A DNA stretch of 64,000 nucleotides from Russula earlei (Eukaryota; Basidiomycota; Agaricomycetes; Russulales; Russulaceae): positions 114,255 through 178,254 of the forward strand of contig JAGFNK010000051.1 of NCBI GenBank assembly GCA_025769875.1. Direction: 5' to 3'. The notes under the pieces are model-generated. The model was not told the origin of the DNA and did no database searches. It worked only from the letters and a program-made list of their open reading frames with translations. Positions within the stretch are counted from its first letter, which is position 1, and every line of letters starts with the position of its first letter. This document shows, piece after piece, positions 54,973 to 64,000 of this stretch. A program made the translations under genes and the position numbers.

Positions 54973-57900
54973 ACCGTGTCTAAATTCCAAAGGCGAAGAT
55001 CAACACACAAGCTCATCATTTTTCCTCGATATACATCTCCCTTATTCAAGAGCCTCTGTTAATCAGACGACACCCTACTCCCTTGGTCCCTGGAGCCGAA
55101 GGATTGACGCACGCACTATCACGCGTCAGGGGTACTGATTTATCTTCATTAATCCGGCAACAACCGCTCCATTAGCCCGGATTGGCAATCCACGTTTACC
55201 TAACATTTACTCACGGCACCCTCGCACCATGTTTACGTTCCCTCCCGAAATCTCGATCACTCGCTTGGTCATCTCGCTTACTGGCCATTACCCCACAATC
55301 ATGAATAGTTATCACGTGTCGCACATCACAGATGATAGTCTCTCCAGCAATACCACTTGGGACGCTGGGGGAGATCTCCCTTAGACGCACGCGCTCTTGA
55401 AATATACGTTCAGAAAGGTCACATTGGCAGTAAAAAATGACATCAAATTGTTTACTCGCAAGCTCAAGTAGAGGAACTCAAACGCGCATACGGTGGCGTT
55501 GGATCAAATGTCAGCATTCATATTCATTTGTAGCCCTCACAGGCACATTCCTAGACGACATACATCCGGCGTTCCCGCAATTGCAACAATTAAACGATGC
55601 AAGAATCACTCTCCTAAACGACGACATACTCATATCGAATCTCCTTATCACTTTCATATTCACTAAAGCGTTATCCGACACCTACTCGGCTGTCGCGTCA
55701 AACAATTCTAGCCACTGGCGCTCCGATGGACCTTTCCCCGGTCGTCGGGCCGGCCTCTCCACCCTCACTTAATACAGACATTCCGGTAAAGATAGACAAC
55801 GCTACGTCCGAAACACAATGCTATTATTGCAACAAACTTGGGCACACACTCCGGACTATCGGAAGAGAAGGGAGAAGGCGACGAAAGACAAAGTGACAGG
55901 CACTGACAGGAATGTCAGTGCGTACATAGTGGGCACTACTGCACTATCACTGAGGTGTCGGACATCCGATGAAGATGAGATTCGGGTTTCCCTTTACCCG
56001 GCGGCTAGATCTTGATCGACCACGGAGCTACCCATTACATTAGTCCATTCCGGACTCCCGACTTCATTTATTGTGCTCCGGCCTCCATGCGTTACTCTGG
56101 GAGGTCTTGCAGTCATCAGACAGATCTGGACTGGATTGGTATCCGTCCTGCCAGCCGGAAGGAGTTGGAGATATTCTATTAACCCTCATAGACATCATAC
56201 ATGTATCGAAGGCCGATGCACGCGACTACTCAGTGCGCGCGCTACTTTGGAACTGAGGGATGCATCACATACACTCAAGAGGGGTGTTCAAATTTACACA
56301 TCAAAAGATTGGAAGATCGCGCAAATCTGGAGCACAATATACTGTTCATCATATTCATTTCATAACTCCAGCTCTACACGTGCACAGAAGTGCCCTTTTC
56401 ATTCCACATCTCGCATCAGCGCATGGAACATATGTTTCCACCGCGCGTTAATCTACTACAGTGATTCTGGTACTCGGATCTCGCTTAGCGCTACGGATCA
56501 CGATCAGTCATCTTGTCCGGGGTATGCACTCGGCTAGCAAGCTCGGCTAGCGAACTGCAACTTCTTTTCTTGGCTGCCCCTTAGCGATCGGATCCTCGGC
56601 TACAAATTATCTACGGTACCTTAGCCGATCTGCTACATGCGAGATCAATTCGAGGCGCTAGCTATTGGGCAACGCGCGCTCAGATCAGTCTTGGATCAGC
56701 GAGGAATCACACAGATTAACAATGCCAGATTTACCACAGGAGAACGGAGGAGCCGAAAGATGGACTGAGACCCTTGGAGACAACACGCGCTCACAGTTGC
56801 ACGGCGCTGGTCTCACTCTCGGGTCCTGGAGCTAAATACTAACGCTGCCATCCATATCTACAATCGGACTCCATCACACATTTCTCAGTGGGTGCACACT
56901 TCATCCAGCTTCATCATTCCACGTCTTCAGATGTAGGGCGTATCTGCACACGCCTGACCGTCATAATCTTATCGTCGCGCGACAAGCGCAGACATACTGC
57001 TACTCAGGGGACATGTTACTAACACTGCTCCGCCTGCACTAATTCTTGGTCCTTACAGGATCGGTGATACTCAATGCCAAATTCACACAAACTGGTTGAT
57101 TGCGCATCTCCGGAAACCCCATTAGACTCCCTACACACCACACTCACTTCACCTTACCCCGCATCACACAGCCAGATCCCCTCATTCTGCCTCACCGCAC
57201 ACAGCCTGTACATCATGCCAAACTCACTCGGCACCGTCGGGACACTCCATCTGTTCCCCACGTCCACTCTCATTTAGACATTCTGGGTCTTGCTCGCGTC
57301 CGCTGTCCGAAATATCTCGGAGGGACTGCGCACGCAGATCCGAGAGGGCGCTTGTCGCATACGGCTCGGCTACAGCGGAATAGATCTAGAGGCTACATAT
57401 CGGGAAAGCCCCCTTTATCGGAATCTGCCGACGGGTGGCAAGTCGCGTATCCATATGTGATCGGCGCACTTGCGTAAACTGGTACCTGGGATCTCAATGA
57501 TCTTATTGATCTTATCAGCATGGGTGTGTTAAGCACGCAAATCCGTCAAGAGATTTCGCGCGCGCCTTCTAATTGCATAGGGGTTCACCCAAGTCAAAGG
57601 CATTGTAGTTGATGAAACCTTCTCACCAGTAGCCAGGTCCGAGTCTTAGCGACTCTTTATTAGCGTTGATCGCGCTATAGGATTGGGAGATCCGAAGACG
57701 TCCAGTCGGCGTCCCTCTTCGGCTCACTGGGTGATGAAGATTAGATTCATTTGGAGCAACCGCAAGGTTTCATCACACCAAAAGCACTTATCTGGTCTTA
57801 CACAGACCTATCGTACATGGGATTTACGCTCTCATGGAGTCCTTAGTGGCTCGCATTCACTCGCACGCATTCTCATGCGGGCATATGTCATCGCCAAGAC

Positions 57901-58639
57901 GCGGGGGGATCGCATTATCATTTCATCATTATCCTCTGTGTCGATGACGTTACTATCTTAGGCGACTCTCACAGTTTCCACGCCCACCTCTGCGGGCATA
58001 CACCTCACACATCTATCTTTGTCTACGCGCTACGAGTTGACAGATCTAGGCGAGATCGCGTCATACCTCGGGATCCGCGCTTCACGCGATCGCTCGGCTA
58101 ACACAGACATCGATCAATCAAGGTACATCTCGGATCGCTTCGGGATGGCGGATTCCACTCCGCTCCTGTAATCTCGGAGGTCTCACCTTGGGATGGCAGA
58201 CTTCCACTCCGCTTCCGCATTCCGCTCCGTTCCGACACGGAAACGCAGTTGATCAAGCACTCCGGAGAAGCAACGCCTATATGAAGACTAGGCAATATCA
58301 GCGTTCTATTGGAAGCCTCCTCTATGTGCACATCTGGACACGTTTACACACTTCCTTTGCAGTCTCTCGACTGTATGCTCACACGCGTTCACACACTTTC
58401 TCTTGCAGTCTCTCGACTGTGTGTTTATACGCGTCCACACGCGTTCACCCTTCCTTTTGGAGTCTTTCAACTCGCAGTCTCTGGACTCACCCACTTTTCA
58501 TTCATTTGCAGTCCTATCTTATCAGGACGTCTACGCATTGATGGTCCACTTCGCTGCACGCCCACACGCGACTCCAGTCTTTTGTGTCACTGGATCAGAT
58601 CTTATCTCGCATCGACCGACTGTATCAATCATGGGGGGA
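54973..58639 (+). pseudogene. Copia B Gag-Pol, many stops
   Basis: Fragments in order, in shifting frames: CYYCNKLGH (Gag zinc knuckle, about 55820), an integrase-like GVQIYTSKDW...QIWS stretch near 56285, DETFSPVARSES (about 57620, start of the reverse transcriptase palm), LCVDDVTIL (about 57935, the YVDD-type catalytic box), TRYELTDLGEIASYLGIRAS and RYISDRFGMADSTPL (58030-58165), and YQRSIGSLLYVHIWTRLHTS (about 58295). These are hallmark copia blocks. Numerous stop codons and indels make all of it non-functional. Confidence 0.85.
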
Positions 58640-59130
58640 TGTTGAGATTACCACTGCTTTGGGCAGTCTGATGTAATCACAGCCCAGTCGCGTTAACGCG
58701 TTGGCTCCCACGGACCAGGCGCTCCCGGCTCACGCATGTTGCTCACGCGTCAGATCAGCCTGGACCTGCTCAGCTCAGATGCTGCAGCCTGCGTATGTTA
58801 CAATGATAAGTTAATTGATGACAATCGGTAGCTACTAACAACTGATCCTTTATGATACAAGTTGGTAGTTATGATTACTTTGCTTAGAGACGCTTTTGCG
58901 TATTTAAGAGGCACTCAATTAGCTAGATCGCTTCAGTCTTGTCTTACACAATACTGAAGTGAGTACTTACTGTTTCCTATCTTATCTATCGCATCTAATC
59001 ACACGTTGTAGATATCTTTTGATAGGTATTACTGATTTACAGTCTTGTCTTACACAATACTGAAATATCTTTTGATAGATCTTAAGGATCTTATCACTCT
59101 TATCATAACCTGCGCCCATCTGCTTCAACA
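58640..59130 (+). repeat. Copia B 3' LTR
   Basis: 491 bp, the same length as the 5' LTR. Differences from it are mostly C/T or G/A, for example TGCGTCGG versus CGCGTTGG. Confidence 0.95.
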
Positions 59131-59135
59131 ATTAC

Positions 59136-60563
59136 CAGCCCAGATGCCTCATATACTGGTCCCCCTGCATACTACTCTGTCCCAGCAATCCTAGAAGCCT
59201 CAAGTCTTGCCCCTCGACCCCTCACACCAATTCAAACCACTGTCCCAACTAGCCAAGAACATTGGTCTGCCAGCACAGAAGATACTGAGTCAAATCCATG
59301 GACAGCAAGGTGCAACTGCAAAACAGAGTATTGCATGTGCAACTTTCGACCAGATACACCTCCTACTCCTAACGAAATGACCTTGTGGATGCCAGGCGAT
59401 TACCACCTTCCCATTCGATAAATCTGGCTCCTTGACACAGGAGACGCATGTCATCCCAATGACCCCCTGAAAGAGAAACAATTCCCAATGCAAGAGGATT
59501 TCTTGTTGAAAGACCATTACCTCCTACCCCTCCTGACACCTACTTACCCTTATTTACCAATCATATTCCTACCCATATTGTACCTACCCAACCCTTTGCG
59601 TCACCTCTCGTTGAATCCCCTGATAGTGCCAATCTTAGGAGTACTGATTTACACTGCTACTTACCAGAACAATCCTTCTTAGCATTGAACCTACCTACGT
59701 GTTCAAGGAGAGAGCCAATTGAATTCAAGAGTTATTGTACCCAAGCTTGGCATCAACGACTGACACACTTTATAGTTTACAAACACCCCATCAAGGAAAT
59801 AAGTGACTTTTCCATCTCTCCAGCGGAATTCAAAGGATATCTGTGGAAAACCCGAGTAGTTCTAACACAAAACAGCATCACTGAAGAATACTCCTGAATC
59901 CAATTAAAAAGACATCAAGGAAGACCTGACTCCATTCGACTGAAACCAGCCTATACCATAGCATATCCTTGGAACAATGGCCATTGGACCATAATTGTTG
60001 TCTAAAAACTTATGAGCACTAGAAGAGACATCACTGATGATGAAGAAAACTTAATCCCACTCTTATTTGAGAACCTCAGCTATGATACTGTAGACCACTG
60101 TTATTGAGGAAGATTTACAGGGTTATCTATTATCAACCACGGAAATCTTTCAGATTCTTGGTTTTATGAAGACGATAATGACGAAGTTACTACCGCCCAG
60201 CTTAAAGCAGCAGTCCCAGGAGTGGAAAACGTTCAAGAATTCAACCCCTACAATTTCACAGGTCTCTTCCTAGATAAACCAGTCAAGTGGAGCCATTCTA
60301 GAAGATATTGGGTTTACTACAACAACAAAGAAGTCGACTTCACAACGAGAGCAACACAAGAAGTTACTGCCGTTCTAGGCACTGCACCAAGTGTTTGAAG
60401 CGCTACTCCAGGACCCTCTACCTGACAAAATACTCAACAACCCACTCCGCATACAGTTAGCAACGTACCACAAACAATCCCTCAAACACTCACTCCAACT
60501 AGAATCCAGTTACAAGGTCCAGCTCCACCAATTATTACAGTTGCAACAACCCAGAACCCTACA
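59136..60563 (+). pseudogene. Gypsy pre-gag coding, last part
   Basis: Protein-like stretches continue after the copia element: CNCKTEYCMCNFRPDTPPTP, CTQAWHQRLTHFIVYKHPIK, then EFNPYNFTGLFLDKPVKWSH and RRYWVYYNNKEVDF near 60230-60330, with stops between. No family was recognised. Counting only gypsy DNA, about 3.1 kb separates the LTR from the gag start. Confidence 0.45.
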
Positions 60564-61016
60564 ATGTCCAGTAATCCACATCTTGTGGGAACTGCCCCAG
60601 AACCATTCAATGGAAAGGCCGACAATGCAGAAGCCTTTTGGGCAGCCCTGGCCAATTATTACTACATCAAGGGCGACTCTTTTACAGACGAAAGCAAGAA
60701 AGTTGCCGCTGCACTAACCCACTTTAAAGTAGGAACACCTGCTGGAGCATGGGCTAGAGAACAAGCTACTAAAGCCATGGCTCATACTATAGCTGACTAC
60801 AGATCATGGGACGACTTCAAAAAGGCCTTTGCTGACCATTTTATCCCTGCAGAAGCAGAATTGGCTTCTGCCAACACTATGCACACTTATTATCAAGGAA
60901 AACTACCCTTTAATGAATGGTATCAGAAATGGTCACACCACGCATCATCAGCTACCACCGACGAAAGGACAAAGATGTATGCATTCAGGAAGAACATTAC
61001 TGTCGTTTTCATGTGA
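60564..61016 (+). CDS. Gypsy Gag, truncated
   Basis: ATG 60564 reads MSSNPHLVGTAPEPFNGKAD, then AFWAALANYYYIKGDSFTDE, AAALTHFKVGTPAGAWAREQ, DDFKKAFADHFIPAEAELAS and YYQGKLPFNEWYQKWSHHAS, typical of the retrotransposon gag domain in Ty3/gypsy elements (PxxFxG start, W..F...F..HF core). The frame is lost after AFRKNI where a tandem array begins. Zinc knuckle, protease and polymerase are missing from this copy. Confidence 0.8.
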   Translation: MSSNPHLVGTAPEPFNGKADNAEAFWAALANYYYIKGDSFTDESKKVAAALTHFKVGTPAGAWAREQATKAMAHTIADYRSWDDFKKAFADHFIPAEAELASANTMHTYYQGKLPFNEWYQKWSHHASSATTDERTKMYAFRKNITVVFM

Positions 61017-61645
61017 CCTTGCACTTGCCATTTTTGGATGTCATTTTGAGTGCGAAATCAAAACAGCTATATCTCAACAGTTTCTCAACAGATTGCCTTG
61101 AAACTTTGACAGTAGAACCTTACATACTGTATCTAGGTGCAGCTAAAATATGGGAGCCTAATATTCAGTTCCTGAAATGTCGATTTTCGGGTGCTGACAT
61201 GGGTGCAAAACTTTGAACTGCCATATCTCAACTGTTTCTCAATCGATTGACTTGAAACTTCGACAGTGGTATCTCATGTACTGTATCTAGGTGCAGCCCA
61301 AGAGTTGGGGTCCAATTCTTAGTTCTTGAAGTCTTGATTTTTGGGTGTGATCTGAGTGCAAAATTTCGAACTGCCATATCTCAACCATTTCTCCATAGAT
61401 TGCCTTGAAACTTGGACAGTGGGATCTCATGTACTGTGTCTAGGTGTATGCCAAGAGTTGGTGTCTAATCATTAGTTCTTGAAGTTTTGATTTTTGGGTG
61501 CAGATCTGTGTGCAAAATTTTGAACTGCAATATCTCAACCATTTCTCCATGGATTGCCTTGAAACTTGGACAGTAGAACCTCATGTACTGTATCCAGATG
61601 CAGCCAAATCATGGGTTTCACTGCTTGAATTTTTACGTTTTGGGA
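61017..61645. repeat. Four tandem copies of a 154-bp unit
   Basis: The word ATATCTCA recurs at 61069, 61223, 61376 and 61530 (spacing 154, 153, 154). Each unit also holds TTGAAACTT(T/C/G)GACAG and TGTACTGT(A/G)TC(T/C)AG(A/G)TG. Divergence between units is moderate. The array replaces the rest of gag. Confidence 0.9.
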
Positions 61646-61689
61646 TGCTGACCTCAAGCATGATAAGATTACATTATCCCTATAGCTAA

Positions 61690-62880
61690 CTATAGCAAGC
61701 TGGGTCAGGGCACACTGAGTTCATGTGACTGGACAGTGATTGTCTTTGAACTGAGAGTAATCAGAGAGTGGGAGGAAGGGATGTGAGTGAGAAGAGGAAA
61801 GAGGGAGACGAGGGGGAACAGAAGCGTGTTGAACGCGAAGGATGCAGGCGTGCAAAGCAGAGAGGAAGTCAGGAGGCAGGTGTGGGCAAGGGTGACAGAC
61901 AGAGAGAGGAGGCGAGCAGGTAGGCGGAGCCGAGCAAAGAGGATTGAAAAGGGGAAAGCGGGAGATGATGATGAGAGACTTGGCGTGGCAGCGATGACGG
62001 TCATTTGACTTTGCTTTCAGCTGAGTCAGACTACGACTGATTCAGAGGGGGACAGAGAGGATAGATTTGCATCTAGTCACGAACGACAATCTATGCTATT
62101 TTAAACCAAATCCGAATCGAGGGAAAGGGAATACTTCGAGGGAGGCAAGGAGGGGAGCATGAGACGAGAGCGCAAGAGGGAAGTGAGAGACACTGAAGGG
62201 AAACATGTACGGAATTGGGTCGTAACAAGGCCAGTTGTAGTATGAAGGGATGAGAGGTGGTATAGTAATGGTATGAAAGGAAAATAGAGTCATGAGTACC
62301 ATGACTGATGCTCTAAACCAAGCTAAAAACTCCTATGTGAGGTGTGGATGGGGCAGCGAGGCTGCAGAACAAGGGACGACCACGTCTGGTGCGTTGACAA
62401 GCAAGCCTGATGAAAGGTGTTTGAGACTGGGTAAGACAGTGGAGGCAGTGCAGTGGGACACGATGGTGTCAGGCAGGCTGAGGTGTGTACACATGATGAA
62501 AGGGATTCAAGACTGGTCGAGATGGTGGCAAGATGTCGATGAAAGAAGTAAAGAGAACAGAGGGGAAAGGCAAGGCAGCGAAGGTGGAGGTGATGAAAGA
62601 AAAGACAAGAGGGATGACATGGGCGTAGTGGGGATGAAAGGCGGCTGGAGAGTGATGGCAAAGGTGACGACGGAGAGCCAATGCAAGCAAAATGGAGGGT
62701 GGAAGGCAGGGTGTAGCGCGAGCACTGATAGGCGAGAGGAGAACGATGGTAATATCATCTGGGATATAGACGTTGACGCTCCAGCCTTTGTGTGGTATGA
62801 GGTGAGAGTTGGTGAATGAAAGGAATGTGTGGAAAAGCAGAGATGGCGTAAGTGCACTCACATGACTCTGAGACCAGCGG
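61690..62880. other. Purine-rich plus strand, no supportable gene
   Basis: Long GA-rich stretches keep some frames open (for example 62292-62819) without protein-like features. Confidence 0.4.
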
Positions 62881-62939
62881 GACTGGTCACCCTTGGATGG
62901 TTGCGTACAGCAGGTTTGTCTTCGTGCTCTGCGAACTGC

Positions 62940-64000
62940 AAGCTGACCATTGCGTAAGCTATTTCCACGACTCATCCTCTTACTCCCCAACATCACAATA
63001 ATCATTGTCGCACTTCCTCCATCCAAGAGCTCAGAAAGCAAATTGTCCCTTACCGAACGATCGGCCCCCGCCTCGTGCTCATGCCCATGAAGGCAGCGCT
63101 GAATGGCTGGCAAATATCCGAGGAATCCAAAACCTCATGGGCCTGAGGTACGTGGCTATGTCTCGAATCTATCCTGGTCAATTGTATTGACAGAAACCCG
63201 TCCAGCGCCGATGTACCATGATGCAGTCGTCCCTTATGTTCACCATCTCACCTTTGCTACTCCCTACATGCCGTTCAGTTTCACCATCATACAACTGAGC
63301 ACGCTTCTCGCCCTTCCCCTCCTGTAGGTGGTTCCTCTTCGCTCATTGTTTCCTCGTAGGCGGCCTCACCCCGTTCGCCTTCTCCCACCCTCCCGTACGA
63401 GACGCACTTGCACGATCCCTTGAGGCCCTGCCGCTCCACCACTGGTGCGCATGCCTCACGCACCTAATTGAATGACGACATGCTCAAGGACCATCACTTC
63501 CAGAGCGAGCTGTGCAAAGTCAAACTATTCAAGAAAGAACACTTGGCTCCAGGTGGCGAAGGGGTGGTGGTGGAACAAGGCTAACCTCAAAATGGGTGAG
63601 CGCATCGGTGGACGCGTGGACGGGATGGCTGCAGTGCCATCACAGTGGATGGGCAGCGGCGGCAATGGCGCTGTGAGGTCTGTGGTCGCCTTTCTTTGTG
63701 CCCGTCGTGGTCTGCTCACATGGTAACAGCAGCAATCTCACGTTCCTGCTCGAACCTGGTTGGGTTTTGTTGAGACCGAAGACTGGTGGGCTGACATTAA
63801 AGCCAAGTGGTGCGAAGTCGGTGCAGATAATTGTGAGCTTTCTTTTTTTTTCTGTCATTGATAAACCAGTTTGTTCATGCTTTCATGTGGCTCCCAGCGG
63901 ATGGGTGTATACAAATGATGCATGGCTTGAGCCGCACCTTTGCCAGTGGGCAAGGGGAAAGCTCAAATGACGCAGAGACGGCAGTGGGTCAGGTGAACGC
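62940..64000 (+). pseudogene. Decayed Pex24/dysferlin-domain peroxin, runs off window
   Basis: Pex24-type proteins (yeast Pex28-Pex32 group) are peroxisomal or ER membrane proteins that control peroxisome number and size. Plus-strand blocks: LLPNITIIIVALPPSKSSES (about 62980), EWLANIRGIQNLMGL (63100-63147, closely matching the family's IQNLMG motif), then after an intron-like gap YHDAVVPYVHHLTFATPYMP, hydrophobic FTIIQLSTLLALPLL, LTFLLEPGW (63740s), and GWVYTNDAWLEP (63898-63935), the dysferlin-domain signature, with TQRRQWVR and a stop near the window end. Frames change at least four times and several stops intervene. The family call rests on the two strong motifs in the right order. Confidence 0.65.

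Larger units (their letters stand above)
54463..59135 (+). mobile_element. Complete copia element, family B (ATTAC duplication)
   Basis: The element is 4663 bp (54468-59130) with two 491-bp LTRs that differ at roughly ten positions, mostly transitions. ATTAC flanks it at 54463-54467 and 59131-59135. The primer site follows the 5' LTR directly, and a purine tract (ATGGGGGGA) precedes the 3' LTR. The order Gag, integrase-like, then reverse transcriptase, then RNase H is that of Ty1/copia elements. All genes are broken. Confidence 0.93.

Noticed and set aside
62292..62819. 175-codon plus-strand frame
   Set aside because: Purine-rich low-complexity sequence keeps the frame open; no recognisable protein features.
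1..64000. CRISPR arrays, bacterial operons, tRNA or rRNA genes
   Set aside because: None were seen; the tandem arrays present are coding ankyrin units, a hexanucleotide repeat and a 154-bp satellite-like repeat.

Overview
The window is fungal nuclear DNA, most likely from an agaricomycete (Basidiomycota). The support is short GT-AG introns of 50-100 bp in every real gene, Goodbye-type STAND receptors, a PIF/Harbinger transposon paired with a Myb/SANT-like protein, and abundant gypsy and copia LTR sequence. No rRNA, tRNA, CRISPR array or bacterial operon was seen. Roughly half of the window is mobile DNA, much of it nested.

Layout. 1-2.2 kb: no supportable gene. 2.25-8.8 kb: decayed minus-strand copy of the nucleolar GTPase gene NOG1, split by a solo copia LTR, itself split by a complete Harbinger transposon, itself split by a second solo LTR. 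9.5-19.4 kb: a Goodbye-NACHT-ankyrin receptor (NLR1) with 15 nearly identical ankyrin repeats, a 2.5-kb insertion that cuts off its last repeats, and a LINE remnant; a 21-bp perfect inverted repeat brackets this block. 19.8-20.8 kb: frameshifted UbiA prenyltransferase. 23.1-28.3 kb: a coiled-coil protein gene with a duplicated segment and tight hairpins, then a small membrane protein gene. 28.7-32.0 kb: a second, broken Goodbye-NACHT-ankyrin gene (NLR2). 33.3-40.8 kb: the one conventional gene block, with a 10-exon beta-N-acetylhexosaminidase (GH20), an Ent3-type epsin and a Ser/Pro-rich membrane protein.

41.4-61.7 kb is a repeat archipelago. It holds a Harbinger end fragment, a LINE with 15-bp target duplications, solo LTRs of five families (called A to E here), a five-layer nest at 45.4-50.85 kb, a gypsy element with a very long region before gag, and inside that gypsy a complete 4.66-kb copia element with matching 491-bp LTRs, a half-tRNA-type primer site and 5-bp target duplications. 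A 154-bp tandem array follows. The last kilobase is a decayed peroxin of the Pex24/dysferlin-domain type.

Biologically, two STAND receptors (one apparently expressed-length, one dead) sit beside ordinary secretory and trafficking genes in a region repeatedly invaded by transposons. Most LTR elements survive only as solo LTRs with intact 5-bp target duplications, and the transposase damage is CpG-transition type. Together these suggest deletion by LTR recombination and methylation-linked decay as the main ways this genome contains its mobile elements (inference).
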